64,000 nt of DNA from Gemmiger sp. An87 (GTDB lineage: Bacteria; Bacillota; Clostridia; Oscillospirales; Ruminococcaceae): assembly GCF_002159185.1 (NCBI RefSeq), contig NZ_NFHD01000007.1:1-64000 (forward strand), written 5' to 3'. Shown here piece after piece: positions 33,001-40,747 of the stretch. Made by a program: the position numbers and the translations under genes. Positions within the stretch are counted from its first letter, which is position 1. Every line of letters begins with the position of its first letter. The notes beneath the pieces are model-generated. The model was not told the DNA's origin. It saw only the letters and a list, made by a program, of their open reading frames with translations, and did not search any database.

Positions 33001-34374
33001 ATGCAGCGATTCAAAGAACATTTTTATACCGACTGGTCGTTTTACAAGCGGATGCTGGCCATCACCATTCCCATCGCTTTGCAGAATGTGATCAGCCTGG
33101 GCGTGAACATGATGGACACCATCATGCTGGGTCAGCTGGGCGATGTGGCCATCGCCTCGGCCAACCTGGGCGGCCAGCTGTTCACCATTCTGGACGTGAT
33201 GGGCTTCGGCCTGGCCAGCGGCGCGGCGGTGCTGATTGCCCAGTACTGGGGCAAGCGGGACATGCTGCGCATCCGCCAGATCTTCGCGCTCACGCTGCGG
33301 GTGGTGCTGGTGGTAAGCAGCCTGTTCGCTTTGGTGGGCCATTTCCTGCCCGAAAAGGTGCTGGCCATCTACACCACCGACCCGGCGGTGATCGAATCCG
33401 GCGCAGCGTACCTGAAGCTTTTATCCATCAGCTTCGTGCTGTTCAGCTTTTCCAACTGCTACATCATGTGCCTGCGGGCGGTGGAGCAGGTGCGCATCAG
33501 CATGGTGGTGTACGGCTGCAGCTTTTTCATCAACGTGTTTTTCAACTACTGCTTCATCTTCGGCAAGCTGGGCGCCCCGGCCTGGGGCGTGCGGGGCGCG
33601 GCCTTCGGCACCGTGATGGCCCGCCTGTTTGAGCTGTGCGCCACCCTGGTGTACATGCGCTTCATTGAAAAGCGGGTGCGCTTCACCCCCCGCTGGCTGC
33701 TGCAGCTGAAGAGCGGCCTGGGCCGGGACTATGTGCGCAACAGCGTGCCGGTGGTGAGCAACGAGCTGCTGTGGGGTGTGGGCCTCTCGGTGGTGAACCT
33801 GACCATCGGCCATATGGGCGCCAGCTACACCAGCGCCATGAGCATCGTGAACGTATTCAACCAGCTGGTGAGCGTATTCACCTTCGGCATGTCTGCCGCC
33901 AGCGCGGTGGTGGTGGGCAAGACCATCGGCGAGGGGCGCATTCAGGACGCCAAGCGGGCCGCCAACAGCTCGGTGCTGGTGGGCCTGGGACTGAGCTTTA
34001 TCTGCATGACCCTGCTGCTGGTGGGCCGGCCCTACATCCTAAGCCTTTATAATGTGAGCCAGCTGGCCCACGACACCGCCTTCTCCATGATGACCATCCT
34101 GGCCCTGATGCAGCCCTTCCAGGCGGTGGGCTGCGTGATGATCGTGGGCGTGCTGCGGGGCGGCGGCGACGTGCGCACCAACCTGATGCTGGACAGCGGC
34201 CTGCAGTGGTGCCTGGCCATTCCGCTGGGCCTGCTCACCGGCTTTGTGCTCCACTGGAGCGCCCCGGTGGTATTCTTCTTCCTGCGGTGTGACAACATCG
34301 TGAAGAGCATTGCCGGTTTCATCCGGCTGCGCAGCGGCAAATGGATTCGGGTGGTCACCCGGGAATCCACCTGA
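33001..34374 (+). CDS. MATE family exporter
   Basis: 457 aa, about 12 helices. MLAITIPIALQNVISLGVNMMDTIMLGQLGDVAIASANLGGQ is the first MATE repeat; the mirrored block is at PVVSNELLWGVGLSVVNLTIGHMG. This differs from the other two MATE proteins of the window in its N-terminus, so it belongs to another subgroup. AGAGAGGA before ATG 33001. Divergent from an AraC regulator. A weak hairpin (34387-34410) follows. Confidence 0.93.
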   Translation: MQRFKEHFYTDWSFYKRMLAITIPIALQNVISLGVNMMDTIMLGQLGDVAIASANLGGQLFTILDVMGFGLASGAAVLIAQYWGKRDMLRIRQIFALTLRVVLVVSSLFALVGHFLPEKVLAIYTTDPAVIESGAAYLKLLSISFVLFSFSNCYIMCLRAVEQVRISMVVYGCSFFINVFFNYCFIFGKLGAPAWGVRGAAFGTVMARLFELCATLVYMRFIEKRVRFTPRWLLQLKSGLGRDYVRNSVPVVSNELLWGVGLSVVNLTIGHMGASYTSAMSIVNVFNQLVSVFTFGMSAASAVVVGKTIGEGRIQDAKRAANSSVLVGLGLSFICMTLLLVGRPYILSLYNVSQLAHDTAFSMMTILALMQPFQAVGCVMIVGVLRGGGDVRTNLMLDSGLQWCLAIPLGLLTGFVLHWSAPVVFFFLRCDNIVKSIAGFIRLRSGKWIRVVTREST

Positions 34375-34441
34375 GCATTGTTTTTTCCACCCCGGCCAAA
34401 ACCGGGGTGGTATTTCATAAGAAATGGGGAGATGTATTGTT

Positions 34442-35311
34442 ATGAGCAAGATCGCATGGATCGGCACCGGCGTGATGGGCCGCCAGCAGGCAGGCCACCT
34501 GGTAAAGGCCGGGCATACCGTAAAGGCCTACAGCCGCCGTTACGAGGCGGTATGCCAGCAGGCGAAGGAATTCGGCTTTGCGCCCTGCGCCACCATCCGG
34601 GAAGCAGTGGCTGATGCGGAATTCGTCTTCGTGATGGTGGGTTACCCGGCAGACGTGGAGCAGGTGTTCTGCGGTCCCGAGGGCATTCTGGAAAACGCCC
34701 CCGCCGGGGCCGTGGTGGTGGACATGACCACCTCCAGCCCCACGCTGGCTCAGAAGCTGTACGCTCTGGGCAAGGAAAAGGGCATTGCTGTGATGGACGC
34801 ACCGGTCTCCGGCGGTGACAAGGGCGCCCGGGAGGCCACCCTGTCCATCATGGTGGGCGGTGATGAGGAGGCCTTTGAGAAGACTCTGCCTCTGTTTGAG
34901 TGCATGGGCAAGAGCGTGCTGCTCATGGGCCCCGCAGGCTACGGCCAGCACACCAAGGCGGCCAACCAGATCGCGGTGGCGGGTGCGACCGCGGCCTACA
35001 CCGAGGCCATTCTCTACGCCGAGAAGGCCGGGCTGGACCCCCACAAGATGCTGGCAGCCATCGGCGGCGGCGCGGCGGGCAGCTGGCAGATTGCCAACAT
35101 GGCTCCCCGAGCCCTGGCGGGGGATTTCGCTCCCGGCTTCTTCGTGAAGCACTTCATCAAGGACATGAAAATCATTCGGGAGGAGGCCGCCCAGCGGGGC
35201 GTGGAGCTGGAAATGCTGGACAGCGTGCTTTATCTCTACGAGGAGTTCGCCGCGGCGGGCGGCGAGAACGAGGGCACCCAGGCCCTGATCGACTTCTACC
35301 GCAAAAAGTAA
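34442..35311 (+). CDS. 3-hydroxyisobutyrate dehydrogenase/tartronate semialdehyde reductase family
   Basis: 289 aa. WIGTGVMGRQQAGHLVKAGH is the family's Rossmann start, PVSGGDKGAREATLSIMVGG the substrate loop, and KAANQIAV contains the catalytic Lys. It oxidises or reduces beta-hydroxy acids with NAD(P). The specific acid cannot be assigned. ATG 34442 is chosen because GGGGAGA precedes it at a good distance; an in-frame ATG at 34424 is earlier. Follows the MATE gene by 67 bp across a weak hairpin. Confidence 0.9.
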   Translation: MSKIAWIGTGVMGRQQAGHLVKAGHTVKAYSRRYEAVCQQAKEFGFAPCATIREAVADAEFVFVMVGYPADVEQVFCGPEGILENAPAGAVVVDMTTSSPTLAQKLYALGKEKGIAVMDAPVSGGDKGAREATLSIMVGGDEEAFEKTLPLFECMGKSVLLMGPAGYGQHTKAANQIAVAGATAAYTEAILYAEKAGLDPHKMLAAIGGGAAGSWQIANMAPRALAGDFAPGFFVKHFIKDMKIIREEAAQRGVELEMLDSVLYLYEEFAAAGGENEGTQALIDFYRKK

Positions 35312-35330
35312 CCCCCAGATACCCACATAC

Positions 35331-35362
35331 AAAAAGGGAGCAGCACGCGCTGCTCCCTTTTT
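35331..35362. terminator. Bidirectional terminator
   Basis: AAAAAGGGAGCAGC pairs with GCTGCTCCCTTTTT between convergent genes. Confidence 0.9.
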
Positions 35363-35371
35363 CTGTTTGCT

Positions 35372-36229
35372 TCAGCTGTGAATCAAATCCAGCGGCTTTG
35401 CGCCCGCGCCCCGCTGCTGGGCCCGCCAGGCGATGAGCTGGCCCGCCACGCTCACCGCGATCTCCGCCGGGGTCTCGGCCCCGATGGAAAGGCCGATGGG
35501 AGTGCTCACCCGGGCGAACTGCTCCGGGCCAAAGCCCTCTTCCTCCAGCTTCTGGCGGGTCATGGCGATCTTGCGGCGGCTGCCCATCAGGCCGATGTAG
35601 CCCGCCGGGGTGGCAAGGGCTTTGCGCAGCACCTCGTAGTCGTGCTCGTGGCCCCGGGTCATGATGACGATCAGATCCTCTTCAGTAGGCTCCAGCCGGT
35701 CCACCGAGGCGGCCATGTCTTCGCAGAGAATGCCCGCCGCTCCGGGAAAGGCCTCCTCCACCGCGAACTCCGGCCGGTCATCCACCACCCAGTACTCAAA
35801 CTCCAGTGCGGGCAGCAGCGCCGCCAGCGCCCGGGCCACATGGCCCGCGCCGAACAGCAGCACTCGACCGGCTCCGGTCTGGGCGGCTCGCCGCTCCAGC
35901 TCCCGGACCGATTCCCTGCCCGCAGGCAGATACAGAAATTCCACCCGTACCTGACCGCCGCAGGCCATACCTACCTGGTTGGGCCCCTTGTCGCTCAGGT
36001 CATATTCCTCCACAGCGCTCTGCTGTTTCTCCAGCACCCGGGCAGCCCGCTGCTGGCACACTGCCTCCACCTTGCCGCCGCCAACGGTGCCGGTACACTC
36101 GCCGCCGCCCAGCACCGCCATAAAGGCCCCCGCGTGCCGGGGAGCCGAACCCCTGCTTTCCAGAATGGTCACCAGCACCGCCGGTTCCGTTTCCAGCCGC
36201 CGGGCCAGCTGCTTCATCCCCTGGTTCAT
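35372..36229 (-). CDS. xdhC: XdhC/CoxI family molybdenum-enzyme maturation factor
   Basis: 285 aa. N-terminal XdhC/CoxI part (VLVTILESRGSAPRHAGAFMAVL, GTVGGGKVEA) and a C-terminal Rossmann domain (RVLLFGAGHVARALAALLP, GYIGLMGSRRK, STPIGLSIGAETPAEIAVSVAG). XdhC proteins bind molybdenum cofactor, promote its sulfuration and hand it to xanthine dehydrogenase-type enzymes. No hydroxylase subunit is adjacent. Its presence 7 kb from a selD locus is a clue to a selenium-dependent hydroxylase. Confidence 0.93.
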   Translation of the reverse strand: MNQGMKQLARRLETEPAVLVTILESRGSAPRHAGAFMAVLGGGECTGTVGGGKVEAVCQQRAARVLEKQQSAVEEYDLSDKGPNQVGMACGGQVRVEFLYLPAGRESVRELERRAAQTGAGRVLLFGAGHVARALAALLPALEFEYWVVDDRPEFAVEEAFPGAAGILCEDMAASVDRLEPTEEDLIVIMTRGHEHDYEVLRKALATPAGYIGLMGSRRKIAMTRQKLEEEGFGPEQFARVSTPIGLSIGAETPAEIAVSVAGQLIAWRAQQRGAGAKPLDLIHS

Positions 36230-36292
36230 CGTTCTTTCTCCTTTGTGCGCCGGGCATATCGCACCGGCCCCGATTCATATTACTACTAAGAC

Positions 36293-36311
36293 CATGCCGC
36301 ACAATTCGCGT
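36293..36311 (+). repeat. End fragment of the MITE-like element (fragment E)
   Basis: CATGCCGCACAATTCGCG resembles the terminal repeat of copies A and B (CCGCACAATTC); no second end is present. Could be a decayed copy. Confidence 0.4.
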
Positions 36312-36359
36312 GCGTTATTGTCCTTAGCATATCACGCCTATTGGCGAATGGCAAGCCGG

Positions 36360-36389
36360 TTGACAAAGTCCCCCTGTTCGCGGTACGCT
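36360..36389 (+). promoter_or_regulatory. Promoter of the ornithine-cyclodeaminase-like gene
   Basis: Consensus TTGACA, 18-bp spacer, TACGCT. Confidence 0.6.
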
Positions 36390-36522
36390 GGAACAACAAG
36401 AGCTGGTATTTTTTGAAAGAGTTTTCCCCGCCGGTTCGTTTTATTGGCAGCTGCCTTTTCCGGCAGTGCATACCGCAGAGCTTTCCCGTAACCGCCGCCC
36501 CAAACGCGGCAAAGGAGGACCC

Positions 36523-37623
36523 ATGTCGTTTTCGCTTCCCGTTTACCGCGCGCCGGACTTTTCCGCGCCCGCCTTCGCCCGCTGCCCGAACGCCCGCTTT
36601 GTGCCCGCGCCCTGCGACGGGGCCGCGCCGGACGGCTACCACAGCACCAGCATGTACCCGGAATACTTCCGGATTGACGGACGCTGGACCCTGGCCGAGG
36701 AAAGCCGGATGGACAGCTGTGTGGTACTGCGGGAGAGCGGACGGCTGGATGTGGTGGAGCTGCGTAACCTGAAGCAGGGCGACCTGGTGGCCCTGGGCCG
36801 CACTGACGACGGAGCGGACGGCATCTACCTGCACACCGGTGGCTTTGCGGACCCGGAGGCCCAGGCGGAGGCGGATGCCTTCACCTTCCGCCAGGGACGC
36901 AGCCGGGAGACCTCTTACACAAAAGACTATGACCGGCTGATTCAGCTGCTGCGCCACGAAAAGGAGCACGGCAATATCCTCTGGGTGATGGGGCCTGCCT
37001 TTTCCTTCGACGCAGGCGCCCGGGCCGCCATGCAGGCGCTGGTGGAGGCGGGCTATGCCCACGGCCTGCTGGCGGGCAACGCGCTCGCCACCCACGATCT
37101 GGAGGGCGCGCATCTGCACACCGCCCTGGGGCAGGACATCTACACCCAGCAGAGCATGCCCGGCGGCCATTACAATCATCTGGACGTGATCAACCGGGTG
37201 CGCCGCTGCGGCAGCACTCCCCGGTTCATTCAGGAATACAACATTCAGGACGGCATCATGTACAGCATCGTGAAGCAGGGCGTGCCCTTTGTGCTCACCG
37301 GCTCCATCCGGGACGACGGTCCCCTGCCGGAGGTAATCGGCGACGCCTACCAGGGCCAGGCGGCCATGCGCAGCCTGGTGAAACAGGCCACCACCGTGAT
37401 CTGCCTGGCCACCATGCTGCACACCATCGCCGCCGGAAACATGACCCCCAGCTTCCGGGTGCTGCCGGACGGCACCATCCGCCCGGTGTATCTGTACACC
37501 GTGGACGCGGACGAGTTCGTGGTGAACAAGCTGCTGGACCGGGGCAGCCTGTGCGCCACCACCATGGTGACCAACGTGCAGGACTTCATCACCAAGCTGG
37601 CCCACGGGCTGGGGGTTCTGTAA
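36523..37623 (+). CDS. LOR/SDH-family enzyme (archaeal-type ornithine cyclodeaminase-like)
   Basis: 366 aa. The C-terminal two thirds carry ILWVMGPA, GLLAGNALATHDLEGA, GSIRDDGPLPEVIGDAYQGQ and ICLATMLHTIAAGNMTPS, the conserved region shared by TIGR00300-type ornithine cyclodeaminases and the C-terminal part of cyanobacterial ArgZ/AgrE. Those NAD-dependent enzymes turn ornithine into proline and ammonia. Residues 1-100 are a separate N-terminal domain. It lacks the arginine dihydrolase module of ArgZ. AAAGGAGG before ATG 36523. It precedes two lipoprotein genes with a 39-bp gap. Confidence 0.82.
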   Translation: MSFSLPVYRAPDFSAPAFARCPNARFVPAPCDGAAPDGYHSTSMYPEYFRIDGRWTLAEESRMDSCVVLRESGRLDVVELRNLKQGDLVALGRTDDGADGIYLHTGGFADPEAQAEADAFTFRQGRSRETSYTKDYDRLIQLLRHEKEHGNILWVMGPAFSFDAGARAAMQALVEAGYAHGLLAGNALATHDLEGAHLHTALGQDIYTQQSMPGGHYNHLDVINRVRRCGSTPRFIQEYNIQDGIMYSIVKQGVPFVLTGSIRDDGPLPEVIGDAYQGQAAMRSLVKQATTVICLATMLHTIAAGNMTPSFRVLPDGTIRPVYLYTVDADEFVVNKLLDRGSLCATTMVTNVQDFITKLAHGLGVL

Positions 37624-37662
37624 GAGCTTTATTTTGCATAAAACGGAAAGGAAGTGCCATCC

Positions 37663-38754
37663 ATGCGACGGATCGCGTGTGCTTTGATGATTCTTGCGGT
37701 TCTGACCGGCTGCGCCCGGCCCTCCGCTTCAGAGCAGGCCGGGCAAGCTGCGTCTGCCAGCCAGTCCTCTGCCAGCATACCGCCTGCCAGCACTGCAGCA
37801 CCTGCACAGGGCGCAGTGAACGAAGCCCAGCTGCGCTGGAAGGCAAACGCCTCCACCGGCCTGCGCCAGTCGCTGGTGCTGGCCACCGACCTGCCGGTGA
37901 TGGACTACCTGCTGCCCGCTTTGAACGAGCAGGACGCGGTGGTGCTGGTGGGCAAGCCGGAGCAAAGCGTGCCCCAGGCCGCCTTTTACGTGACCGAGGA
38001 GGAGGCCCTGCCCCTGGACACCGGTCCCTGCGGGCCCCAGACGCTCCGAAGGCTTACGCTGGAGGATGGCCAGACCTGGGTGATGATCACCGAGCAGCAG
38101 CTGGGTGTTTCGCCCCCGGCCAGCTACTTTTTCTATCTGGACGATAGCGGCGCATTGACCAGCTTTTCCCTCCGGGACCCGGAAAGCGGCCAGCCGCTGG
38201 CGGTGTCCGCTCAGACGATCGAGGGCCGCACCCGGTTTTCGCTGGAGGTCACCCGGCTGGACGGCGGCTACACCCGCATAGAATCCGCAGACGTGGTGGG
38301 CGATCCCCAGCTCTGGGTCACCGAAGCGGGGAGTTTTCTGCCCTCCGGCCGCAGCGTGCATCACTACCCGCTGGTGCTGGAAAACGGCAGCTTTTATGAG
38401 CTGGGGGCTGTCCCGCTGGAGGAGGAGCAGTTTCTGCAGCTGTTCCCCGAAGGGCAGGACTGGCTGGACCGGATGCTGGAACACCAGACCCGTCTGGTAC
38501 GGGAGGATACGCTGGACAGCGAATACACGTTTCTGTACCGAGGCGACGGCACGGTGGATGTGAACCTGCGCTACGGGGATTTTGACTGGGGCTGGCAGTG
38601 CTGCCATCTCACCCTGACCCCCGGCCAGCCGCTTTCCGAGCCGGGCACCCCCGAGGGCACCTTCCAGCCGGGCCGCCGCCAGGAGGCCGCCTGCCCGGCC
38701 ATTGCCCGGCAGCCCGAACTGCCCGACGCTCTCGCCGAACCCGGCGAGGGCTGA
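37663..38754 (+). CDS. Predicted lipoprotein of unknown function
   Basis: 363 aa. A signal peptide with lipobox LTGC (Cys about residue 16) and a Ser/Ala/Pro linker to about 50 put it on the outer face of the membrane. The rest has aromatic/acidic beta-rich stretches (FYVTEEEALPL, SYFFYLDDSGALTSFSL, RYGDFDWGWQCCHLTL). No family recognised. ATG 37663 is nine bases inside a longer frame with a GTG; AAAGGAAG favours the ATG. Lies 32 bp before the L,D-transpeptidase gene on the same strand. Confidence 0.7.
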   Translation: MRRIACALMILAVLTGCARPSASEQAGQAASASQSSASIPPASTAAPAQGAVNEAQLRWKANASTGLRQSLVLATDLPVMDYLLPALNEQDAVVLVGKPEQSVPQAAFYVTEEEALPLDTGPCGPQTLRRLTLEDGQTWVMITEQQLGVSPPASYFFYLDDSGALTSFSLRDPESGQPLAVSAQTIEGRTRFSLEVTRLDGGYTRIESADVVGDPQLWVTEAGSFLPSGRSVHHYPLVLENGSFYELGAVPLEEEQFLQLFPEGQDWLDRMLEHQTRLVREDTLDSEYTFLYRGDGTVDVNLRYGDFDWGWQCCHLTLTPGQPLSEPGTPEGTFQPGRRQEAACPAIARQPELPDALAEPGEG

Positions 38755-38786
38755 TAAATCAATCCAATCACAGGAGGAACCCAACC

Positions 38787-39692
38787 TTGACCAAACGCAT
38801 TGCATCCATTCTGTTTGCCGCCCTGATGCTGGGCGGCCTGCTGGCGGGCTGCGGCAGCAAAGACGCTTCCGAAACGCCTGCCGCCTCTGTTTCCACGCCT
38901 CAGAGTTCCCCCGCGCCCACCGCCGAACCCACCCCCACGCCGGACCCGGAGGCGGTGTGGGCCCAGGCCGGCAAGGACACCATGGCCTGGCTTCAGAGCC
39001 AGCCCGGCTTTGAGGGGCTGGACCTGACCGTACAGGAGGGCTTTCCCTATTTCCTGGCGGTGAACCGGGATGCCAACACCGTGACCGTTTACACCGCCGA
39101 TGAGAACGGCCAGTACACCAAGCCCTACATGGCCATGGTGTGCAGCGGCGGCACCGACACCCCCACCGGCTACTGGAACACCCCGGTGAACTACGACTGG
39201 CGGCTGCTCTCCGGCCCCTGCTACGGCCAGTACGCCACCCGCATCGATGGGCCCTACCTGTTCCACTCGGTGCCCTACTACACCCAGCACAAGGACGATC
39301 TGGAATACGACGAGTTCAACAAGCTGGGAACCACGGCGTCGCTGGGGTGCATCCGTCTGACGGTGGTGGACGTGCGCTGGATCTACGAAAACTGCCCCAT
39401 CGGCACCCCGGTGGCCATTTATGACGACGCGGCCAACCCCGGCCCCATGGGCAAGCCGGATACCCTGACCATTGACCCGACAGACGAAACCCTGCGTGGC
39501 TGGGACCCCACCGACCCGGACCCGGCCAACCCCTGGAGCGACGAGTATCTGGACGGCACCGCCATCCGCAGCGCCGCCGCGCAAAGCGACTGGGATGCCT
39601 TCAAGGCCAGCGAGGCCTTCACCCAGAATCTGACCCCCACCGACCTGCAGGGCTGGAGCCACGACAGCGCCATCGTGGGCACCCGGGGCTGA
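38787..39692 (+). CDS. L,D-transpeptidase (YkuD) lipoprotein
   Basis: 301 aa. TTG start with CAGGAGGAA 8 bp before; a signal peptide with lipobox LLAGC, a Ser/Pro/Thr linker, then the YkuD domain with LFHSVPYY and the catalytic TTASLGCIRL (Cys nucleophile). These enzymes cross-link peptidoglycan 3-3 or attach proteins to it, outside the membrane. The C-terminal 80 residues (DPTDPDPANPWSDEYLD, Asp/Pro-rich) are an extension beyond the domain. Confidence 0.92.
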   Translation: MTKRIASILFAALMLGGLLAGCGSKDASETPAASVSTPQSSPAPTAEPTPTPDPEAVWAQAGKDTMAWLQSQPGFEGLDLTVQEGFPYFLAVNRDANTVTVYTADENGQYTKPYMAMVCSGGTDTPTGYWNTPVNYDWRLLSGPCYGQYATRIDGPYLFHSVPYYTQHKDDLEYDEFNKLGTTASLGCIRLTVVDVRWIYENCPIGTPVAIYDDAANPGPMGKPDTLTIDPTDETLRGWDPTDPDPANPWSDEYLDGTAIRSAAAQSDWDAFKASEAFTQNLTPTDLQGWSHDSAIVGTRG

Positions 39693-39713
39693 TGCCGCTC
39701 TCTCTTTTCACAA

Positions 39714-39766
39714 ACAAAAAGACCCGTGCGGGCCTGCCGGTTTGGCGGCCCCATGGGTCTTTTTCT
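39714..39766. terminator. Terminator between the L,D-transpeptidase and the next gene
   Basis: An imperfect long stem from AAAAAGACCC to GGGTCTTTTT (39716-39764), inner GGGCC/GGCCC and GCC/GGC pairs. Confidence 0.85.
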
Positions 39767-39789
39767 GTTTCGTTGCTTTCGCGGACGCT

Positions 39790-40434
39790 TTACCAGTCCC
39801 AATGGAAACCGGCGGCCTGCAGATCGGCGCGCACCGCGTAATACTCCTGCTCGAAGGTCACGTATTCCCTGGCAGTCAGCGCGTCCAGCTGGCGCTCGCA
39901 GGCGCGGGCAGCACGGGCCAGGGCAGGCGCTGCACCGGCGGGGCAGCCCTCATGGCTGCAGGCCAGCAGATACTGCATTACATTGGGCAGGTACTGCACC
40001 GCAAAGTCCGCCGCCTGGGCCGGGTCGGCCCCCTCCGCCTCCAGCATCGCCAGCAGGGCGGCGCAGCCGGTCTGCAGCCGCTCGAACTGCCAGGCCAGCA
40101 TGGGCGGCCGGGCAAAGGTTTCGGTCATGCCGCCCATGGCGCGCATCGCGCCCCGCAGGCTGCCCAGCACCCGCTGGTCCACGGGCAGGTCCTGGGGCAG
40201 GCTGGGCGCAGGAGGCACCGGTCGGGCGGCGTGCTCCGACTCATCCAGCCCCAGCACCGGCAGCGCGCCCGCAGGCAGCAAAGCATTCACCACCAGCAGC
40301 ATGGCGCCCACCAGCAGAGGCACCGAAAGAATGGCAAGCGTAACCCGCAGCCAGGCCCAGGGCGCGGGCAGAAGAATACAAACGGCAGCCAGCACAAAGC
40401 AGGCGGCAGCCGCCATCCAGAAACGTTTTTTCAC
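39790..40434 (-). CDS. Two-helix membrane protein, XpaC-like
   Basis: 214 aa. Two N-terminal helices (about 7-25 and 30-52), an Ala/Pro-rich linker, then an all-helical domain with PPMLAWQFERLQTGCAALL and FAVQYLPNVMQYLL. The two-helix anchor plus an Y-L-P motif resembles the XpaC/5-bromo-4-chloroindolyl-phosphate-hydrolysis family, often next to TelA toxic-anion-resistance genes, but none is here. GTG start at 40434. Function unknown. Confidence 0.6.
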   Translation of the reverse strand: MKKRFWMAAAACFVLAAVCILLPAPWAWLRVTLAILSVPLLVGAMLLVVNALLPAGALPVLGLDESEHAARPVPPAPSLPQDLPVDQRVLGSLRGAMRAMGGMTETFARPPMLAWQFERLQTGCAALLAMLEAEGADPAQAADFAVQYLPNVMQYLLACSHEGCPAGAAPALARAARACERQLDALTAREYVTFEQEYYAVRADLQAAGFHWDW

Positions 40435-40500
40435 AGGGCAAAGCCCCCTTTCCCATCAATCACCCCACCCTGCCCGCAGGCAAACCGGGAATCGATTTCT

Positions 40501-40541
40501 ATTATAACACAAAAAGCGCCCGCCTCCAAAGAGGCGGGCGC
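40501..40541 (-). terminator. Terminator of the ROK gene, overlapping the next promoter
   Basis: GCGCCCGCCTC/GAGGCGGGCGC (40516-40541) is followed on the minus strand by TTTTTGTG and then TATAAT (40506-40501), a possible -10 for the XpaC-like gene, so terminator and promoter overlap. Confidence 0.75.
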
Positions 40542-40573
40542 AAATGCTCTGCAACTTTTACAAAAAGTTTTCC

Positions 40574-40745
40574 GGCAGCACCGCACAATTCACGGTGAAG
40601 CCCTCAGGCGGCGTATCACGCCAAAATTTTCCGTGCTATTTTCCAAAAATGCTCGCCAAGCCACCAAGGCTTGTCTGTGCTTTTTGGTTCATATCACAAA
40701 AAATTTTCCGGCGTGCTCCACCACCTGGAATGATGCGGCGTTGCC
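40574..40745 (-). repeat. Dispersed MITE-like element, copy B (172 bp)
   Basis: Read on the minus strand it matches copy A at 3998-4170 almost base for base, with one missing G in the central GGG and a changed block near the right end. The ends pair (GGCAGCACCGCA with TGCGGCGTTGCC). It ends 2 bp from the ROK stop codon and lies between stop and terminator, so it is transcribed in the 3' untranslated region. With the terminator it fills the 313-bp gap; no gene is in this gap. Confidence 0.88.
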
Positions 40746-40747
40746 GC

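Noticed and set aside
36230-36522. Hidden small gene in the 293-bp gap before 36523
   Set aside because: The open frames here lack ribosome sites, and the space is filled by a repeat fragment and a consensus promoter.
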